Counted from the stretch's first letter, positions 17,506 through 25,952 are shown. The stretch is DNA of 47,071 nucleotides from Candidatus Ligilactobacillus avistercoris (GCA_019119415.1 DWXB01000006.1:1-47071); one strand, 5' to 3'. Made by a program: numbers and translations. Notes: generated by a model not told the origin, from the sequence alone.

Positions 17506-18462
17506 ATGGCCAAGAAGAAAATGATTTTAGACCTTGATACGGGAATCGACGACGCCCTCGCAATTGCGTACGCGCTCACCGTTCCCGAGGCGGATTTGAT
17601 TGGGGTAATCGGCTCATACGGCAACGTCTTAACCCCCCAGGCAGTCCAAAACTGTCTCGATCTACTCGATATGCTTGGCCATCCCGAAGTTCCCGTCTTT
17701 GCGGGACCCACGCATTCTTCGACCACCACAACGTTTAGCGTCATGCCAATTAGCCAGCGCATCCACGGCATGAACGGGGTTGGCGACGTTTCCTTACCCC
17801 ACTCCTCACGCACCGCAGAACAAATGAGTGGCCGGGACTTTATCATCGAAGCTGCGCACCAGTACGGCGACGATCTCATTGTTGTGCCCACCGATCCCCT
17901 CACAACGCTTGCCGCTGCAATTAAAAAGGATCCCGCCATTACCCACCTCATCGGGAACGTCACCCTAATGGGCGGAGCATTGACAATCCCGGGAAACGTA
18001 ACACCTGCCACGGAGGCCAACATTAACCAGGATCCAGTGGCCGCTAACGAGGTCTTTCAAAGTCCCCTTCCGCTAACAATGGTGGGGTTGGATGTTACCA
18101 CCCGCACCCTGCTCACGAAGAAAAAAACGGCCCAGTGGCGCGCTTTGGAAACAACGGCCGGAAAGAAGTACGCCGCCATTGTTGATTACTACATCGACAT
18201 TTACGCGGACGTTCACCCGCACCTGAACGGGTGTGCCCTGCACGACCCGCTTGCGGTTGCGGTTGCGGTTGATCCTAGCCTGGTAACGACGCTCCCGCTT
18301 AACATGAAAGTTGAAGTTGATGGCCCGTGTGCCGGCCGGACAATCGGGGACGAAGAGCTCCTTGATCAACCCGTCCACAGCCAGGCAGCCGTTAACGTTG
18401 ACAAGGACCGGTTTGAACAACTCCTTATGACCCGTCTTACAACCCTTTTTCAAAATAACTAA
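17506..18462 (+). CDS. Inosine-uridine-type nucleoside hydrolase
   Basis: A 318-aa enzyme of the IUNH family, which splits nucleosides into base and ribose for salvage. The calcium-binding N-terminus (LDLDTGIDDALA, with D9, D11, D15 and D16) is intact, as are VPTDPLTTLAAAI, LMGGAL and the C-terminal HDPLAVA. Substrate preference (pyrimidine or purine) cannot be told. The start at MAKKK is chosen because GGAAGTG lies six bases upstream; another ATG 15 bp earlier has a poorly spaced site. It leads a two-gene operon with a small membrane protein. Confidence 0.93.
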   Translation: MAKKKMILDLDTGIDDALAIAYALTVPEADLIGVIGSYGNVLTPQAVQNCLDLLDMLGHPEVPVFAGPTHSSTTTTFSVMPISQRIHGMNGVGDVSLPHSSRTAEQMSGRDFIIEAAHQYGDDLIVVPTDPLTTLAAAIKKDPAITHLIGNVTLMGGALTIPGNVTPATEANINQDPVAANEVFQSPLPLTMVGLDVTTRTLLTKKKTAQWRALETTAGKKYAAIVDYYIDIYADVHPHLNGCALHDPLAVAVAVDPSLVTTLPLNMKVEVDGPCAGRTIGDEELLDQPVHSQAAVNVDKDRFEQLLMTRLTTLFQNN

Positions 18463-18474
18463 CGGAGGCTCCTT

Positions 18475-18825
18475 ATGGAATTCATCGCACTACTTTTATT
18501 TGTTTTCTGGCTCTTTACAACGGCCCTGCGCTTTAACATGCTTGCTTCCCAGGGGCATTTCACCTACACCCAAATTTTTATGGGAAGCGCGCGGTGGTAC
18601 CAGAGCCCGCGGATGATTATTCTAATCATTGCCCTTGCACTCCTGGTATACTTTGGGACCCTTCACGTAATCTACCTCGCCGGGGCAATCACTGCCGGGC
18701 TCATGCTGCTCCTCTTTGGCCGTAACCTTCTGCACCATTGGGGAAATCAGACCATCACCCTTATAAACTGCGTAGTATGCGTCCTTGTTTTAGGAGGGGC
18801 ACTGGTAATGCTTCACCGCCTATAA
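18475..18825 (+). CDS. Small membrane protein of unknown function
   Basis: A 116-aa, almost wholly hydrophobic protein with about four membrane segments and a short basic loop after the first (NMLASQGHFTYTQIFMGSARW). I do not recognise the family with confidence. GGAGG precedes the ATG, and the gene starts 12 bp after the nucleoside hydrolase stop, so the two are cotranscribed. A membrane role tied to nucleoside uptake is possible but unsupported. A terminator follows. Confidence 0.8.
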   Translation: MEFIALLLFVFWLFTTALRFNMLASQGHFTYTQIFMGSARWYQSPRMIILIIALALLVYFGTLHVIYLAGAITAGLMLLLFGRNLLHHWGNQTITLINCVVCVLVLGGALVMLHRL

Positions 18826-18845
18826 TCCCCTATCAGAGACTAAAG

Positions 18846-18882
18846 ATACCGCTCCAGGGCACATTCCCGGAGCGGTATTTTT
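18846..18882 (+). terminator. Terminator after the small membrane protein gene
   Basis: ATACCGCTCC (18846-18855) pairs with GGAGCGGTAT (18869-18878), followed by TTTTT. It may also help end the converging gene. Confidence 0.85.
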
Positions 18883-18884
18883 AA

Positions 18885-19271
18885 CTATTCTTCAATATGA
18901 GCTGGGGCAAGTTGCTTTCCCCGCACATCCTTAATTCGTAAATCGGCTGACAGCAATCCAGAGCGATTTCCCTTTAATTCTAAGTTGCTGTAGCGAGGAT
19001 TAACGGTCAGCGTCATGTCACTATCCATAAACGCCGCGCTGTACCCCTTGTAGTACCACGTGCCGTACGTTGCATCGAGTTGTTTTTGGTAGTCACTCAA
19101 ATCAGTCTGGTGATCAGCAATGACTAACGTAAACTCCTTATCAAACGAACAGGTCCCGGAACCCTGCTTGGAAAGCCCCACGCCATCCTCAAAATCAAGC
19201 ACAAACAGCGTTCCCGGCGTATTGTACTTAGCCAGCTTCTCTTCAGCTGCAGCAGTAACGGTTAACTTCAT
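18885..19271 (-). CDS. Iron-sulfur cluster biosynthesis family protein (HesB/IscA-like fold)
   Basis: A 128-aa protein resembling the short HesB-like proteins common in lactobacilli (N-terminus MKLTVTAAAEEKLAKY, then LFVLDFEDGVGLSKQGSGTC). True A-type Fe-S carriers have three conserved cysteines; this one has a single cysteine (in GSGTCSF), so cluster carrying is doubtful. AGGAGGGTGATGGC precedes the ATG. It is transcribed alone, divergent from the MBL-like gene. Confidence 0.75.
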   Translation of the reverse strand: MKLTVTAAAEEKLAKYNTPGTLFVLDFEDGVGLSKQGSGTCSFDKEFTLVIADHQTDLSDYQKQLDATYGTWYYKGYSAAFMDSDMTLTVNPRYSNLELKGNRSGLLSADLRIKDVRGKQLAPAHIEE

Positions 19272-19303
19272 GCCATCACCCTCCTAATTCCTTCGTTAGC
19301 TCA

Positions 19304-19347
19304 AGCATACCCCCGAAGCGAATCCCCGGCAAGCAGTCTGCTATAAT
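19304..19347. promoter_or_regulatory. Compact divergent promoter pair
   Basis: Minus strand: TTGCCG (19327-19332), 17 bp, TATGCT (19304-19309) for the HesB-like gene. Plus strand: extended -10 TGC-TATAAT (19342-19347) for the MBL-like gene. The two lie within 45 bp and could be coregulated. Confidence 0.6.
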
Positions 19348-19375
19348 GACTGGTAGATTAAATGGAGGAACGATC

Positions 19376-20170
19376 ATGAAAATAATCGAGCACGCAACGG
19401 GGTTAACCATCACAACCCCTCAAATAAACGTAAACGTTGACGAATTCACGGATAAACCAACCCCCGTCGTTATTAGTCACCTCACCCCGGCAGCGATTTC
19501 TTTCCTGCAACGCCCAAGTACCGCGCCCGTTTTTATTTCACAGGATCTCTACGAACTCCTGCAAATTCTGACCGTGACGGGAGTACTAAAGCTCTCCCTT
19601 GAACGGGTTCAAATTATGCCAACCAGCTATCCCACAATCATCGGTGACCTGCGCATCACCCCGTTGCCCAACGATGACGGGGTGTGGGGCAGCGTTGCGC
19701 TTCTTATCGAAGATGCTGCCATGGCAATTGGGTACTGCGCAACCTTCACAACCCATGGGAGTAAGAAGAAACGGTTAAAGAAGTGGAAACGCCACTTCCG
19801 TGACGCCCGCATCAAGCAGTTCTACTTCCTAGCTGCCACGCTTACCGCCCACCAGGACGCTCCCGGAATTTTTGAACCTGACCGGATTCTTAGTCTATTA
19901 TCGGCGGACTCCCACCAAACCGTCTCTCCCGCATACGGCCGGGTGCTCCAGTTTCTGTTCCGCCAAGTAGACCACCAACTCCCGGTCCAAACGGCGGCTC
20001 ACCCAACGCTTCACCTGGCAACCACCGTCCCGGCGAGTCCGGTAGCAACCGCACCGACAGTTGCCGAACTGCACGACATTGTAACGGTCCTGCAAGCTTC
20101 GCCGGTCCCCCTGGGAACGGCGGCCGAACGTACGTCCCTCGCAAAGCAACTCAACCTGCCGGAAAACTAG
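19376..20170 (+). CDS. Degenerate metallo-beta-lactamase-fold protein
   Basis: A 264-aa protein whose first 160 residues follow the layout of RNase J-like metallo-beta-lactamase (MBL) proteins: a strand ending VVISH (31-35), FISQDLYELL, GDLRITPLPNDDGVWGS (90-106), then LLIEDAAMAIGYCATFTTHG (109-128). The metal motifs are lost: HxHxDH is replaced by HLTPAAIS, the PxDHxxxGS histidine is absent, and IGYTGD has become IGYCAT. It is therefore probably catalytically dead. The C-terminal 100 residues are proline/alanine/threonine-rich and unrecognised. The start is fixed by GGAGG and by the -10 box that overlaps an earlier ATG. Confidence 0.7.
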   Translation: MKIIEHATGLTITTPQINVNVDEFTDKPTPVVISHLTPAAISFLQRPSTAPVFISQDLYELLQILTVTGVLKLSLERVQIMPTSYPTIIGDLRITPLPNDDGVWGSVALLIEDAAMAIGYCATFTTHGSKKKRLKKWKRHFRDARIKQFYFLAATLTAHQDAPGIFEPDRILSLLSADSHQTVSPAYGRVLQFLFRQVDHQLPVQTAAHPTLHLATTVPASPVATAPTVAELHDIVTVLQASPVPLGTAAERTSLAKQLNLPEN

Positions 20171-20215
20171 GAATGTCCCCGCACTCCTTGATATGAATAA
20201 CGAATTAAAATAGCA

Positions 20216-20248
20216 AAAGAAGTTGGGAACGAATCCCAACTTCTTTTT
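20216..20248. terminator. Bidirectional terminator
   Basis: AAAGAAGTTGGGA pairs perfectly with TCCCAACTTCTTT across five bases, with A and T tracts on both sides. It serves the MBL-like gene (plus) and the DUF975-like gene (minus). Confidence 0.92.
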
Positions 20249-20249
20249 A

Positions 20250-21626
20250 CTAGTTAACCTTTTGAAGCTTAACGTGGTACGTCATATCAGTTTCCTTAAC
20301 GTGCCACCGTGCAGTAAGCACCTTTCCGTGATCCGAACGCTTTACGTGCTGCAATTCAATTGCTGGATCGTTGTCCCTATCATTCAGGATAATTTCATTC
20401 TGGGATGGCTTGACCTCGTACTTTGGATATTCTTTCGGGTCATCAAGGAATGAACTAACCCGCCGATGCCACCGCGCACGGTCATCTTGCCCGTTAACCG
20501 GCAGGAAGGTAAAGTGCTGTCCCTTATTTCCGCTATTATGAAGCGCATTATTAGTATGAAAAATTATCCGGGCGTGCTGGGTGTAATCAAAGTCCAAAAT
20601 TTCACCCTTAATCGTTACGCGATATTCATTACCGCCAATAATAGCTCGCAAGTTTGGTGAAAACGAACACAGCCCCAAGTTGGCCAATATCCCCGCAAGG
20701 GTCACAACGTTAGCCGTAATTCCAATAATCCAGAATGGTTTACTTGACGGCCGCTTACCGACTTCTTCTCCTGCAAGTGTCTCAGTCCGCCCATCCGGAT
20801 ATATTACAACAGGAATTGATGCCGTAGCACTGTGGAACTCCCGCTTTAACTGTAGGTAGAAGCACATCATCGTCAGGTACTGATACGTTGAAACAAACAT
20901 CATTAGCAAAATAGTAACAATAAGCCCAACCACTACAGGAATAGTAACTGATCCCCATAGCAAGAAAATTTGGTTAAGCCGTTCCAAGAAGAGGGCAACG
21001 ATAAATCCAACCAGTACGGCCGGCAGTTCCCAGTTCATAAAACTCAAGTCAAGAATAAACAGGTCTTCCTTCCACCCGTTCACCAACCGCCGACTTTCAT
21101 TAATACACTGCCGGGCCGTCACCTTTTCCCCCGCCTCAACGTGTTCGCGCATAATTAACAGTGTCTGCGAATATGCATACCTCTTTACCCATCCTAAAGG
21201 AGCAAAGAAAAGCTGCCAGAGGAACGACCAAATAAACAGCAGCAACGAAACCCGGAATGTTAGCCAAAAATAGCCTGCCGTAAACGGGGTAATAAAGAGA
21301 TGGAACCAGTGCTGCGGGCGCTTCTTAGTTTTCGCCCACTCCAGCATCGAGAAACACAGCCCCGTGCTAAAGTAAAAAGAAATAATAGCTCCTAATAATA
21401 TCCCCAATAATGCGCCTACTGCTAAAGCAATCGCCGACGCATTAGTAGAATCACCACTAAAGAAGAGGGTAATGAAATGTGCACAGTACGCAACTAAAAA
21501 TCCACAAACAACAACACAAACAAAGGCTATCACAAAGCCTGCAAGGGAATAAAATGCTCCCATCCACCAGTTGTTCCGTAACAGGTTCTTGGCCTGTTGC
21601 TTTAGCTCAGAACGATCCAATTTCAT
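20250..21626 (-). CDS. DUF975-like membrane protein with long C-terminal domain
   Basis: A 458-aa protein. The N-terminus (SELKQQAKNLLRNNWW) and the central region (KEDLFILDLSFMNWELPAV, about 186-204) match the DUF975 membrane family, with about six membrane segments up to residue 258. The family is usually about half this length. Here a linker, another membrane segment (about 297-316) and about 140 polar residues follow (GGNEYRVTIKGEILDFDY onward), probably outside the cell. The function is unknown. The start is set by AGGAGG next to the ATG. It follows the DUF805 gene by 7 bp. Confidence 0.75.
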   Translation of the reverse strand: MKLDRSELKQQAKNLLRNNWWMGAFYSLAGFVIAFVCVVVCGFLVAYCAHFITLFFSGDSTNASAIALAVGALLGILLGAIISFYFSTGLCFSMLEWAKTKKRPQHWFHLFITPFTAGYFWLTFRVSLLLFIWSFLWQLFFAPLGWVKRYAYSQTLLIMREHVEAGEKVTARQCINESRRLVNGWKEDLFILDLSFMNWELPAVLVGFIVALFLERLNQIFLLWGSVTIPVVVGLIVTILLMMFVSTYQYLTMMCFYLQLKREFHSATASIPVVIYPDGRTETLAGEEVGKRPSSKPFWIIGITANVVTLAGILANLGLCSFSPNLRAIIGGNEYRVTIKGEILDFDYTQHARIIFHTNNALHNSGNKGQHFTFLPVNGQDDRARWHRRVSSFLDDPKEYPKYEVKPSQNEIILNDRDNDPAIELQHVKRSDHGKVLTARWHVKETDMTYHVKLQKVN

Positions 21627-21633
21627 TTTCCTC

Positions 21634-22083
21634 CTATCGTAAGACATACCGTAGCCAGTTATCCTTGTGAAGCGCCAACTTGTCCGTTGGTACAAAAATC
21701 ATGATTCCTAACAGGCATCCCAACATAATGAGCCCGAGTATATCCAAAACCATCATGAACACAAGGGTAACGACCAGACCAATAAATGCCGCCCAGCCCT
21801 TTACTCCTGCATCACGAAACCGCCGAATAATAACGGGAACCACGGCTAAAATAATTAGCCACGTCAGGACGTCCTCAACGACACCAGCAATATTTCCGTA
21901 CTGCCAGTATGTTGTCAAAAAATCTAAACCCCGTAGCATAAATGCCATTACGATAAGTGCCCCAATTAACGTCCACGCTAACCCGCGCCGCGTTGTCCGC
22001 CCCTTAAAGTCAAACAGCCCGTGAAAATAATCGCTTCCCGCTTGGCGGAAGGTCACCTTTCCGTGCTCATCAATCCTCTTCAT
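21634..22083 (-). CDS. DUF805 family membrane protein
   Basis: A 149-aa protein with an amphipathic start (YFHGLFDFKGRTTRRG) typical of DUF805, then about four membrane segments, a conserved IIRRFRDAGVKGW loop (about 85-97) and a short polar tail. The function of the family is unknown. GAGGAATTAATTCTA precedes the ATG. It is upstream of and coupled with the DUF975-like gene. Both look more AT-rich than their neighbours. Confidence 0.85.
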   Translation of the reverse strand: MKRIDEHGKVTFRQAGSDYFHGLFDFKGRTTRRGLAWTLIGALIVMAFMLRGLDFLTTYWQYGNIAGVVEDVLTWLIILAVVPVIIRRFRDAGVKGWAAFIGLVVTLVFMMVLDILGLIMLGCLLGIMIFVPTDKLALHKDNWLRYVLR

Positions 22084-22221
22084 TAGAATTAATTCCTCAC
22101 TTTCATACGATATGGAAAATAATAACTTAATTTAGTGTATCATATTTTGCTGATTTTTTATAGTTTCTTAAAGAATACCTGCCAATCGATTCTTACCAAT
22201 AGGTGTTCACTACTGCCATAC
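22084..22221. other. AT-rich gap upstream of the DUF805 gene
   Basis: No gene is seen. On the minus strand TATGAT and TACACT motifs near 22134-22146 could be a -10 region for the DUF805-DUF975 pair, but I cannot assign a good -35 box. Confidence 0.4.
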
Positions 22222-22251
22222 AAAAAAGGGGAGTGGTTCACACCACGCCCC
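22222..22251 (-). terminator. Terminator after tsf
   Basis: On the minus strand GGGGCGTGG pairs with CCACTCCCC (one mismatch), followed by TTTTTT. Confidence 0.85.
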
Positions 22252-22275
22252 TTCAAAGCTAATCAGTAATAACTA

Positions 22276-23151
22276 TTACTTAATCTGCCCCATAACCTCG
22301 TCAACGAAGTTATCAGCCTGCTTTTCAATTCCTTCACCAACTTCGTAGCGAACAAAGGATTCAACCTTGCCGCCCTTAGAAGCAACGTACTTGCCAACCT
22401 TCTGGTCAGAATCCTTAACGAATTCCTGATCGTCCAGGCAAATCTCACCGAAGAACTTGTTCATCCGGCCCATGACCATCTTTTCAACGATCTTCTCCGG
22501 CTTGCCTTCGTTCTTGGCCTCTTCAGTCAGCACTTCTTTTTCGTGCGCAACAACGTCCGCCGGCACTTCATCCCGGTTGACGTACTTCGGGTTGATAGCC
22601 GCAACGTGCATTGCAATGTCCTTGGCCGTTTCATCGTCCGCCCCGTTAACCTTAACGAGAGAAGCAATCTTACCACCCATGTGAATGTATGCGCCAAAGT
22701 GCTCATCATCATTCTTTTCAACAACCGTGAACCGCCGCAGAGAAATCTTTTCCCCGATTACGGCCGTTGCTTCAACGATTTCGTCGTTGATTGTTCCCTT
22801 GTCCGTCTTAACCTGAAGGGCAGCCTCAACGTCCGCCGGCTTTTCAGCGGCAATCACAGCCCCGATGTGCTTAACCAGTGTCTTAAACTGGTCATTGGCA
22901 GCAACGAAGTCCGTTTCAGCGTTAACTTCAAGGATTGCAGCAGTGTTCCCGTCGATTACGACGTCCGCTAACCCTTCAGCAGCAACCCGGTCACTCTTCT
23001 TAGCAGCCTTGGCCATGCCCTTTTCACGTAAGAAGTCCGTTGCCTTGTCCATGTCACCATCACATGCAACCAGCGCCTTCTTGGCGTCCATCATTCCGAC
23101 CCCGGTCTTATCACGGAGTTCCTTAACCTGCTTTGCAGAAATACTTGCCAT
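22276..23151 (-). CDS. tsf: Elongation factor Ts
   Basis: A 291-aa guanine nucleotide exchange factor for EF-Tu. It has an N-terminal UBA-like domain ([20 protein letters not shown]), the EF-Tu-contacting NAETDFVA motif (about 76-83) and two core domains. The length matches Firmicutes EF-Ts. It follows rpsB by 95 bp, with a terminator-like hairpin between them. Confidence 0.98.
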   Translation of the reverse strand: MASISAKQVKELRDKTGVGMMDAKKALVACDGDMDKATDFLREKGMAKAAKKSDRVAAEGLADVVIDGNTAAILEVNAETDFVAANDQFKTLVKHIGAVIAAEKPADVEAALQVKTDKGTINDEIVEATAVIGEKISLRRFTVVEKNDDEHFGAYIHMGGKIASLVKVNGADDETAKDIAMHVAAINPKYVNRDEVPADVVAHEKEVLTEEAKNEGKPEKIVEKMVMGRMNKFFGEICLDDQEFVKDSDQKVGKYVASKGGKVESFVRYEVGEGIEKQADNFVDEVMGQIK

Positions 23152-23186
23152 TTTTGTGGCCTCCCTTTCTTTTAATTCATTGTTAA

Positions 23187-23231
23187 TAAAAAGCCGCCTC
23201 GTTCGGGCTTAACGCCCTCCCGAGACAGCCC
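23187..23231 (-). terminator. Intercistronic terminator/attenuator between rpsB and tsf
   Basis: On the minus strand GCTGTCTCG (23221-23229) pairs with CGAGGCGGC (23193-23201) using two G-U pairs, then TTTTTA. It would let only part of the rpsB transcripts continue into tsf. Confidence 0.7.
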
Positions 23232-23246
23232 AAGATTGTTGATTAA

Positions 23247-24047
23247 TTATTCAGCATCTTTCTTGTCGTTGTCACCTTCAACGGCTTCAACGATGTCTTC
23301 AATTGAGTCCGCCTTGGCATCATCCTTGTTGTCGAATGATTCCTCCGTTACGTCGTTGTCGTCTTCACCCTGACGGCCTTCAACGATTGCGTCAGCCATC
23401 TTTGAAGTGATCAGACGAACGGCCCGGATAGCGTCATCGTTTGACGGAATCTTAACGTCAATTTCGTCCGGATCAACGTTCGTGTCAACCATAGCAACGA
23501 TCGGAATGTTCAGCTTCTGTGCTTCCTTAACGGCAATCCGTTCCTTCCGTGGGTCAACGATGAACAGAACGTCCGGAATCCGCGGCATATCTTCAATTCC
23601 GCCGAGGAACTTCTGCAGACGGTCACGCTGCTTCTCTAACTTAGCAACTTCCTTCTTTGGAAGCCGATCAAACGTACCATCCTCAGCCATCTTCTTAATC
23701 TGCTTTAACCGCTTGATCCGGGTCTGGATTGTATTCCAGTTAGTCAGCGTTCCACCTAACCAACGATGGTTAACGTAGAACTGACCACACCGCTTAGCCT
23801 CTTCTTCAATTGAGTCCTGGGCCTGCTTCTTGGTCCCCACGAACAGAACAACGCCGTCGTTTGCGGCAACATCCTTCATGTAATCGTAGGCTTCATCAAT
23901 TAACTTAACCGTCTTTTGTAAGTCAATGATGTAAATCCCGTTCCGTTCGGTGAAGATGTATTCCTTCATCTTCGGGTTCCACCGCCGGGTCTGGTGACCA
24001 AAGTGAACCCCAGCTTCAAGCAACTGTTTCATGGTAATAACTGCCAT
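23247..24047 (-). CDS. rpsB: 30S ribosomal protein S2
   Basis: A 266-aa S2 protein, with [16 protein letters not shown] at the start, [20 protein letters not shown], and [15 protein letters not shown] near the end. The last ~40 residues are a very acidic tail ([18 protein letters not shown] onward), an extension seen in lactobacilli. The start is placed at MAVITM, with GGAGGG seven bases upstream; a reading 15 bp longer would begin inside the ribosome site. Confidence 0.97.
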   Translation of the reverse strand: MAVITMKQLLEAGVHFGHQTRRWNPKMKEYIFTERNGIYIIDLQKTVKLIDEAYDYMKDVAANDGVVLFVGTKKQAQDSIEEEAKRCGQFYVNHRWLGGTLTNWNTIQTRIKRLKQIKKMAEDGTFDRLPKKEVAKLEKQRDRLQKFLGGIEDMPRIPDVLFIVDPRKERIAVKEAQKLNIPIVAMVDTNVDPDEIDVKIPSNDDAIRAVRLITSKMADAIVEGRQGEDDNDVTEESFDNKDDAKADSIEDIVEAVEGDNDKKDAE

Positions 24048-24165
24048 TGAAATTCCCTCCATATTGTTTTTGCTTCCTCCAGTTTCTGCGAAAACAAGGA
24101 CTCATCCGAGCACCCCCGTCTTCATCCACCGGAGTGTAGACTAGCGTTGCTGGACAACGCCTTCC
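24048..24165 (-). promoter_or_regulatory. Structured 5' leader of rpsB
   Basis: About 115 nt between the promoter and the rpsB ribosome site. It contains a hairpin GCGTTG-TCCAG-CAACGC near its 5' end and a longer partly paired region (ACTCCGG ... GGATGAGT). It could be an autoregulatory S2-binding leader, but I have no direct evidence. Confidence 0.45.
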
Positions 24166-24167
24166 TT

Positions 24168-24196
24168 AGTTTACCGGATTTGTTACTAAAATTCAA
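24168..24196 (-). promoter_or_regulatory. Promoter of rpsB-tsf
   Basis: TTGAAT (24191-24196), 17 bp, TAAACT (24168-24173) on the minus strand, overlapping the 3' end of the yazA coding region. Confidence 0.75.
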
Positions 24197-24483
24197 CGCT
24201 TTTCAGGCACAATTACGCCGTGTTGCCGTAAAAAAGTAACCTTTGCGCGGCGGGGTTGGTGTTTGAATGCATACTCCGCCTTTAGTGCCGCTGACTTGGT
24301 CGGATATTCCTCCGAATAGATCATCTTCACTGGCCGCCGGGTGCGGGTATACCTGGCTCCCCGGCCGCTATTGTGCATGGCAAGCCGGTGTTTTCGGTCC
24401 GTTGTAAACCCACCGTACAGTGTCTGGTCTGCGCACAGCAGGACATAAAAATAGTACTTTTGCTTATTGGTGGCCGTCACCAT
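24193..24483 (-). CDS. GIY-YIG nuclease-fold protein (UPF0213)
   Basis: A 96-aa single-domain GIY-YIG protein of the YazA group. The GIY and YIG motifs appear as YYFYVLLCADQTLYGGFT (10-27), followed by the conserved R and H (TTDRKHRLAMHN), SGRGARYTR and the active-site glutamate region (AALKAEYAFK). The biological role of this group is unknown; a nuclease activity is only inferred from the fold. It overlaps the trmN6 gene by 20 bp, so the two are coexpressed, as in other Firmicutes. Confidence 0.92.
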   Translation of the reverse strand: MVTATNKQKYYFYVLLCADQTLYGGFTTDRKHRLAMHNSGRGARYTRTRRPVKMIYSEEYPTKSAALKAEYAFKHQPRRAKVTFLRQHGVIVPEKR

Positions 24484-25222
24484 ACAACATCTCCTTCACT
24501 GCCGACGTATACTGGCCGTCTTCCCCGTAGGTTATCACGGGGGATTCAAACTTCATTCCTCCCGGACGACCGTCCTTAATTCCTTCAACCAACACGATGT
24601 TAGCGTCCCGTCCCGCTTTCGGGTATACCAGCCGCACCCGCTTCGGCGCAAGGCGGTACTTCCCCATCAACGTAATCAATTCGCCCAACCGGTCCGGACG
24701 GTGCACTAAATAAGTGTGCCCGGTTGTTTTGAGGAGGCCACTGGTAATCCGAACCACCTGTTCAAGGGTCACCGTTAATTCGTGGCGGGCGACGGCCAGG
24801 TACCTGTTAGGATTCTTTTTGCTTGCGGGGGTGACCGGAAAATACGGGGGATTACACGTTACAGTATCCACCGAATCCTTGGGAATCCGCGTAAACGCAT
24901 CGTTTAGGTCGAGCGTCAAAACCTTCATCCGGTCTTCTAAGTCATTCAAGAGAACACTCCGCCGGGCCATATCAGCCAACCGTGGCTGGAGCTCAACGGC
25001 CGTAATGGCAGCCCGCGTTTTTGCTGATAAAAACAACCCCACTGCGCCATTACCCGCACAAAGGTCCACCACCTGGCCGCTCCTTTTTAGGACGGGGCGG
25101 GCAAAGTCTGCTAAGAGCACCGCATCAAGGGAAAACGAAAAGACCCGCGGACTCTGAATTATCTGAATGTCATGGGAATATAACTGATCAATGCGTTCGT
25201 CTGACCGTAACTCTACCTGCAC
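24464..25222 (-). CDS. tRNA1(Val) (adenine37-N6)-methyltransferase-like protein
   Basis: A 252-aa SAM-dependent N6-adenine methyltransferase of the TrmN6/YabB family. It has the SAM motif VVDLCAGNGAVGLFLS and the catalytic NPPYF (in VTCNPPYFPVT). The GTG start is chosen because GGAGG lies seven bases upstream; an ATG reading would add 13 unrelated residues. It is followed by the overlapping yazA-like gene. Confidence 0.9.
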   Translation of the reverse strand: MQVELRSDERIDQLYSHDIQIIQSPRVFSFSLDAVLLADFARPVLKRSGQVVDLCAGNGAVGLFLSAKTRAAITAVELQPRLADMARRSVLLNDLEDRMKVLTLDLNDAFTRIPKDSVDTVTCNPPYFPVTPASKKNPNRYLAVARHELTVTLEQVVRITSGLLKTTGHTYLVHRPDRLGELITLMGKYRLAPKRVRLVYPKAGRDANIVLVEGIKDGRPGGMKFESPVITYGEDGQYTSAVKEMLYGDGHQ

Positions 25223-25325
25223 TACTTTTCCTCCGTTTCGCCGGCTTCTTCTTGCACCCACTGCAAAAATCCGGCATACTAGTCATGATTTAATTCTAAC
25301 ATTACATGTGAAAGGAATGACCACC

Positions 25326-25952
25326 GTGTTTTTCTCGTTTATCCGTTTTATCGGGACCACGTTTCTCCGAATTATTAACGGAAAGCCCCGCGTTTTAAAT
25401 AAGGGACGCCTTCCTCAGGGAAACTACATTCTCGTTGCCCCGCACCGGGCCTGGTTTGACATGGTCTACCTCTCATGGGCAGCAACCCCGAAACAGTTCT
25501 GCTACATGGCCAAAAAGGAGCTCTTTAAAAATCCGCTTCTCCGCTGGTTAATCACCCACCTCAACGCCTTTCCGGTTGACCGGAGTAAGCCGGGCATGAA
25601 AGCAATCAAAACGCCCGTTAAGTGGCTCAGGGAACGCGACATTTCCCTTATTATGTTTCCGTCCGGCACCCGCCACTCCCAAAAACTAAAGGGAGGCGTG
25701 CTGCTTATCGCCAAGATGGCTAACGTGCCGATTGTTCCGGCCGTTTACCAGGGGCCCCTGACGTTCCGGGACGTTTTGAAACGCCATAAGCCGGCCATTG
25801 CGTTTGGCGATCCAATTACCGTCGGCCAAGGCCGTCTCAGCAAGGACGACCAGGCGCGGATTCTTGAACAGATGAACACTGCTTTCCAGCAGCTTGACGA
25901 CCAGATCGATCCGAACTACGTTTACCAGGATCCCGCCAAAGCGAAAAAATAA
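25326..25952 (+). CDS. plsC: 1-acyl-sn-glycerol-3-phosphate acyltransferase (PlsC family)
   Basis: A 208-aa acyltransferase that makes phosphatidic acid at the membrane. It has the catalytic HX4D motif (APHRAWFDMV), NAFPVDR and the substrate-binding FPSGTR, after a hydrophobic N-terminus (FFSFIRFIG). I favour the GTG start because AAAGGA sits nine bases before it, while it nearly touches an ATG nine bases earlier. It is monocistronic. Confidence 0.9.
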   Translation: MFFSFIRFIGTTFLRIINGKPRVLNKGRLPQGNYILVAPHRAWFDMVYLSWAATPKQFCYMAKKELFKNPLLRWLITHLNAFPVDRSKPGMKAIKTPVKWLRERDISLIMFPSGTRHSQKLKGGVLLIAKMANVPIVPAVYQGPLTFRDVLKRHKPAIAFGDPITVGQGRLSKDDQARILEQMNTAFQQLDDQIDPNYVYQDPAKAKK

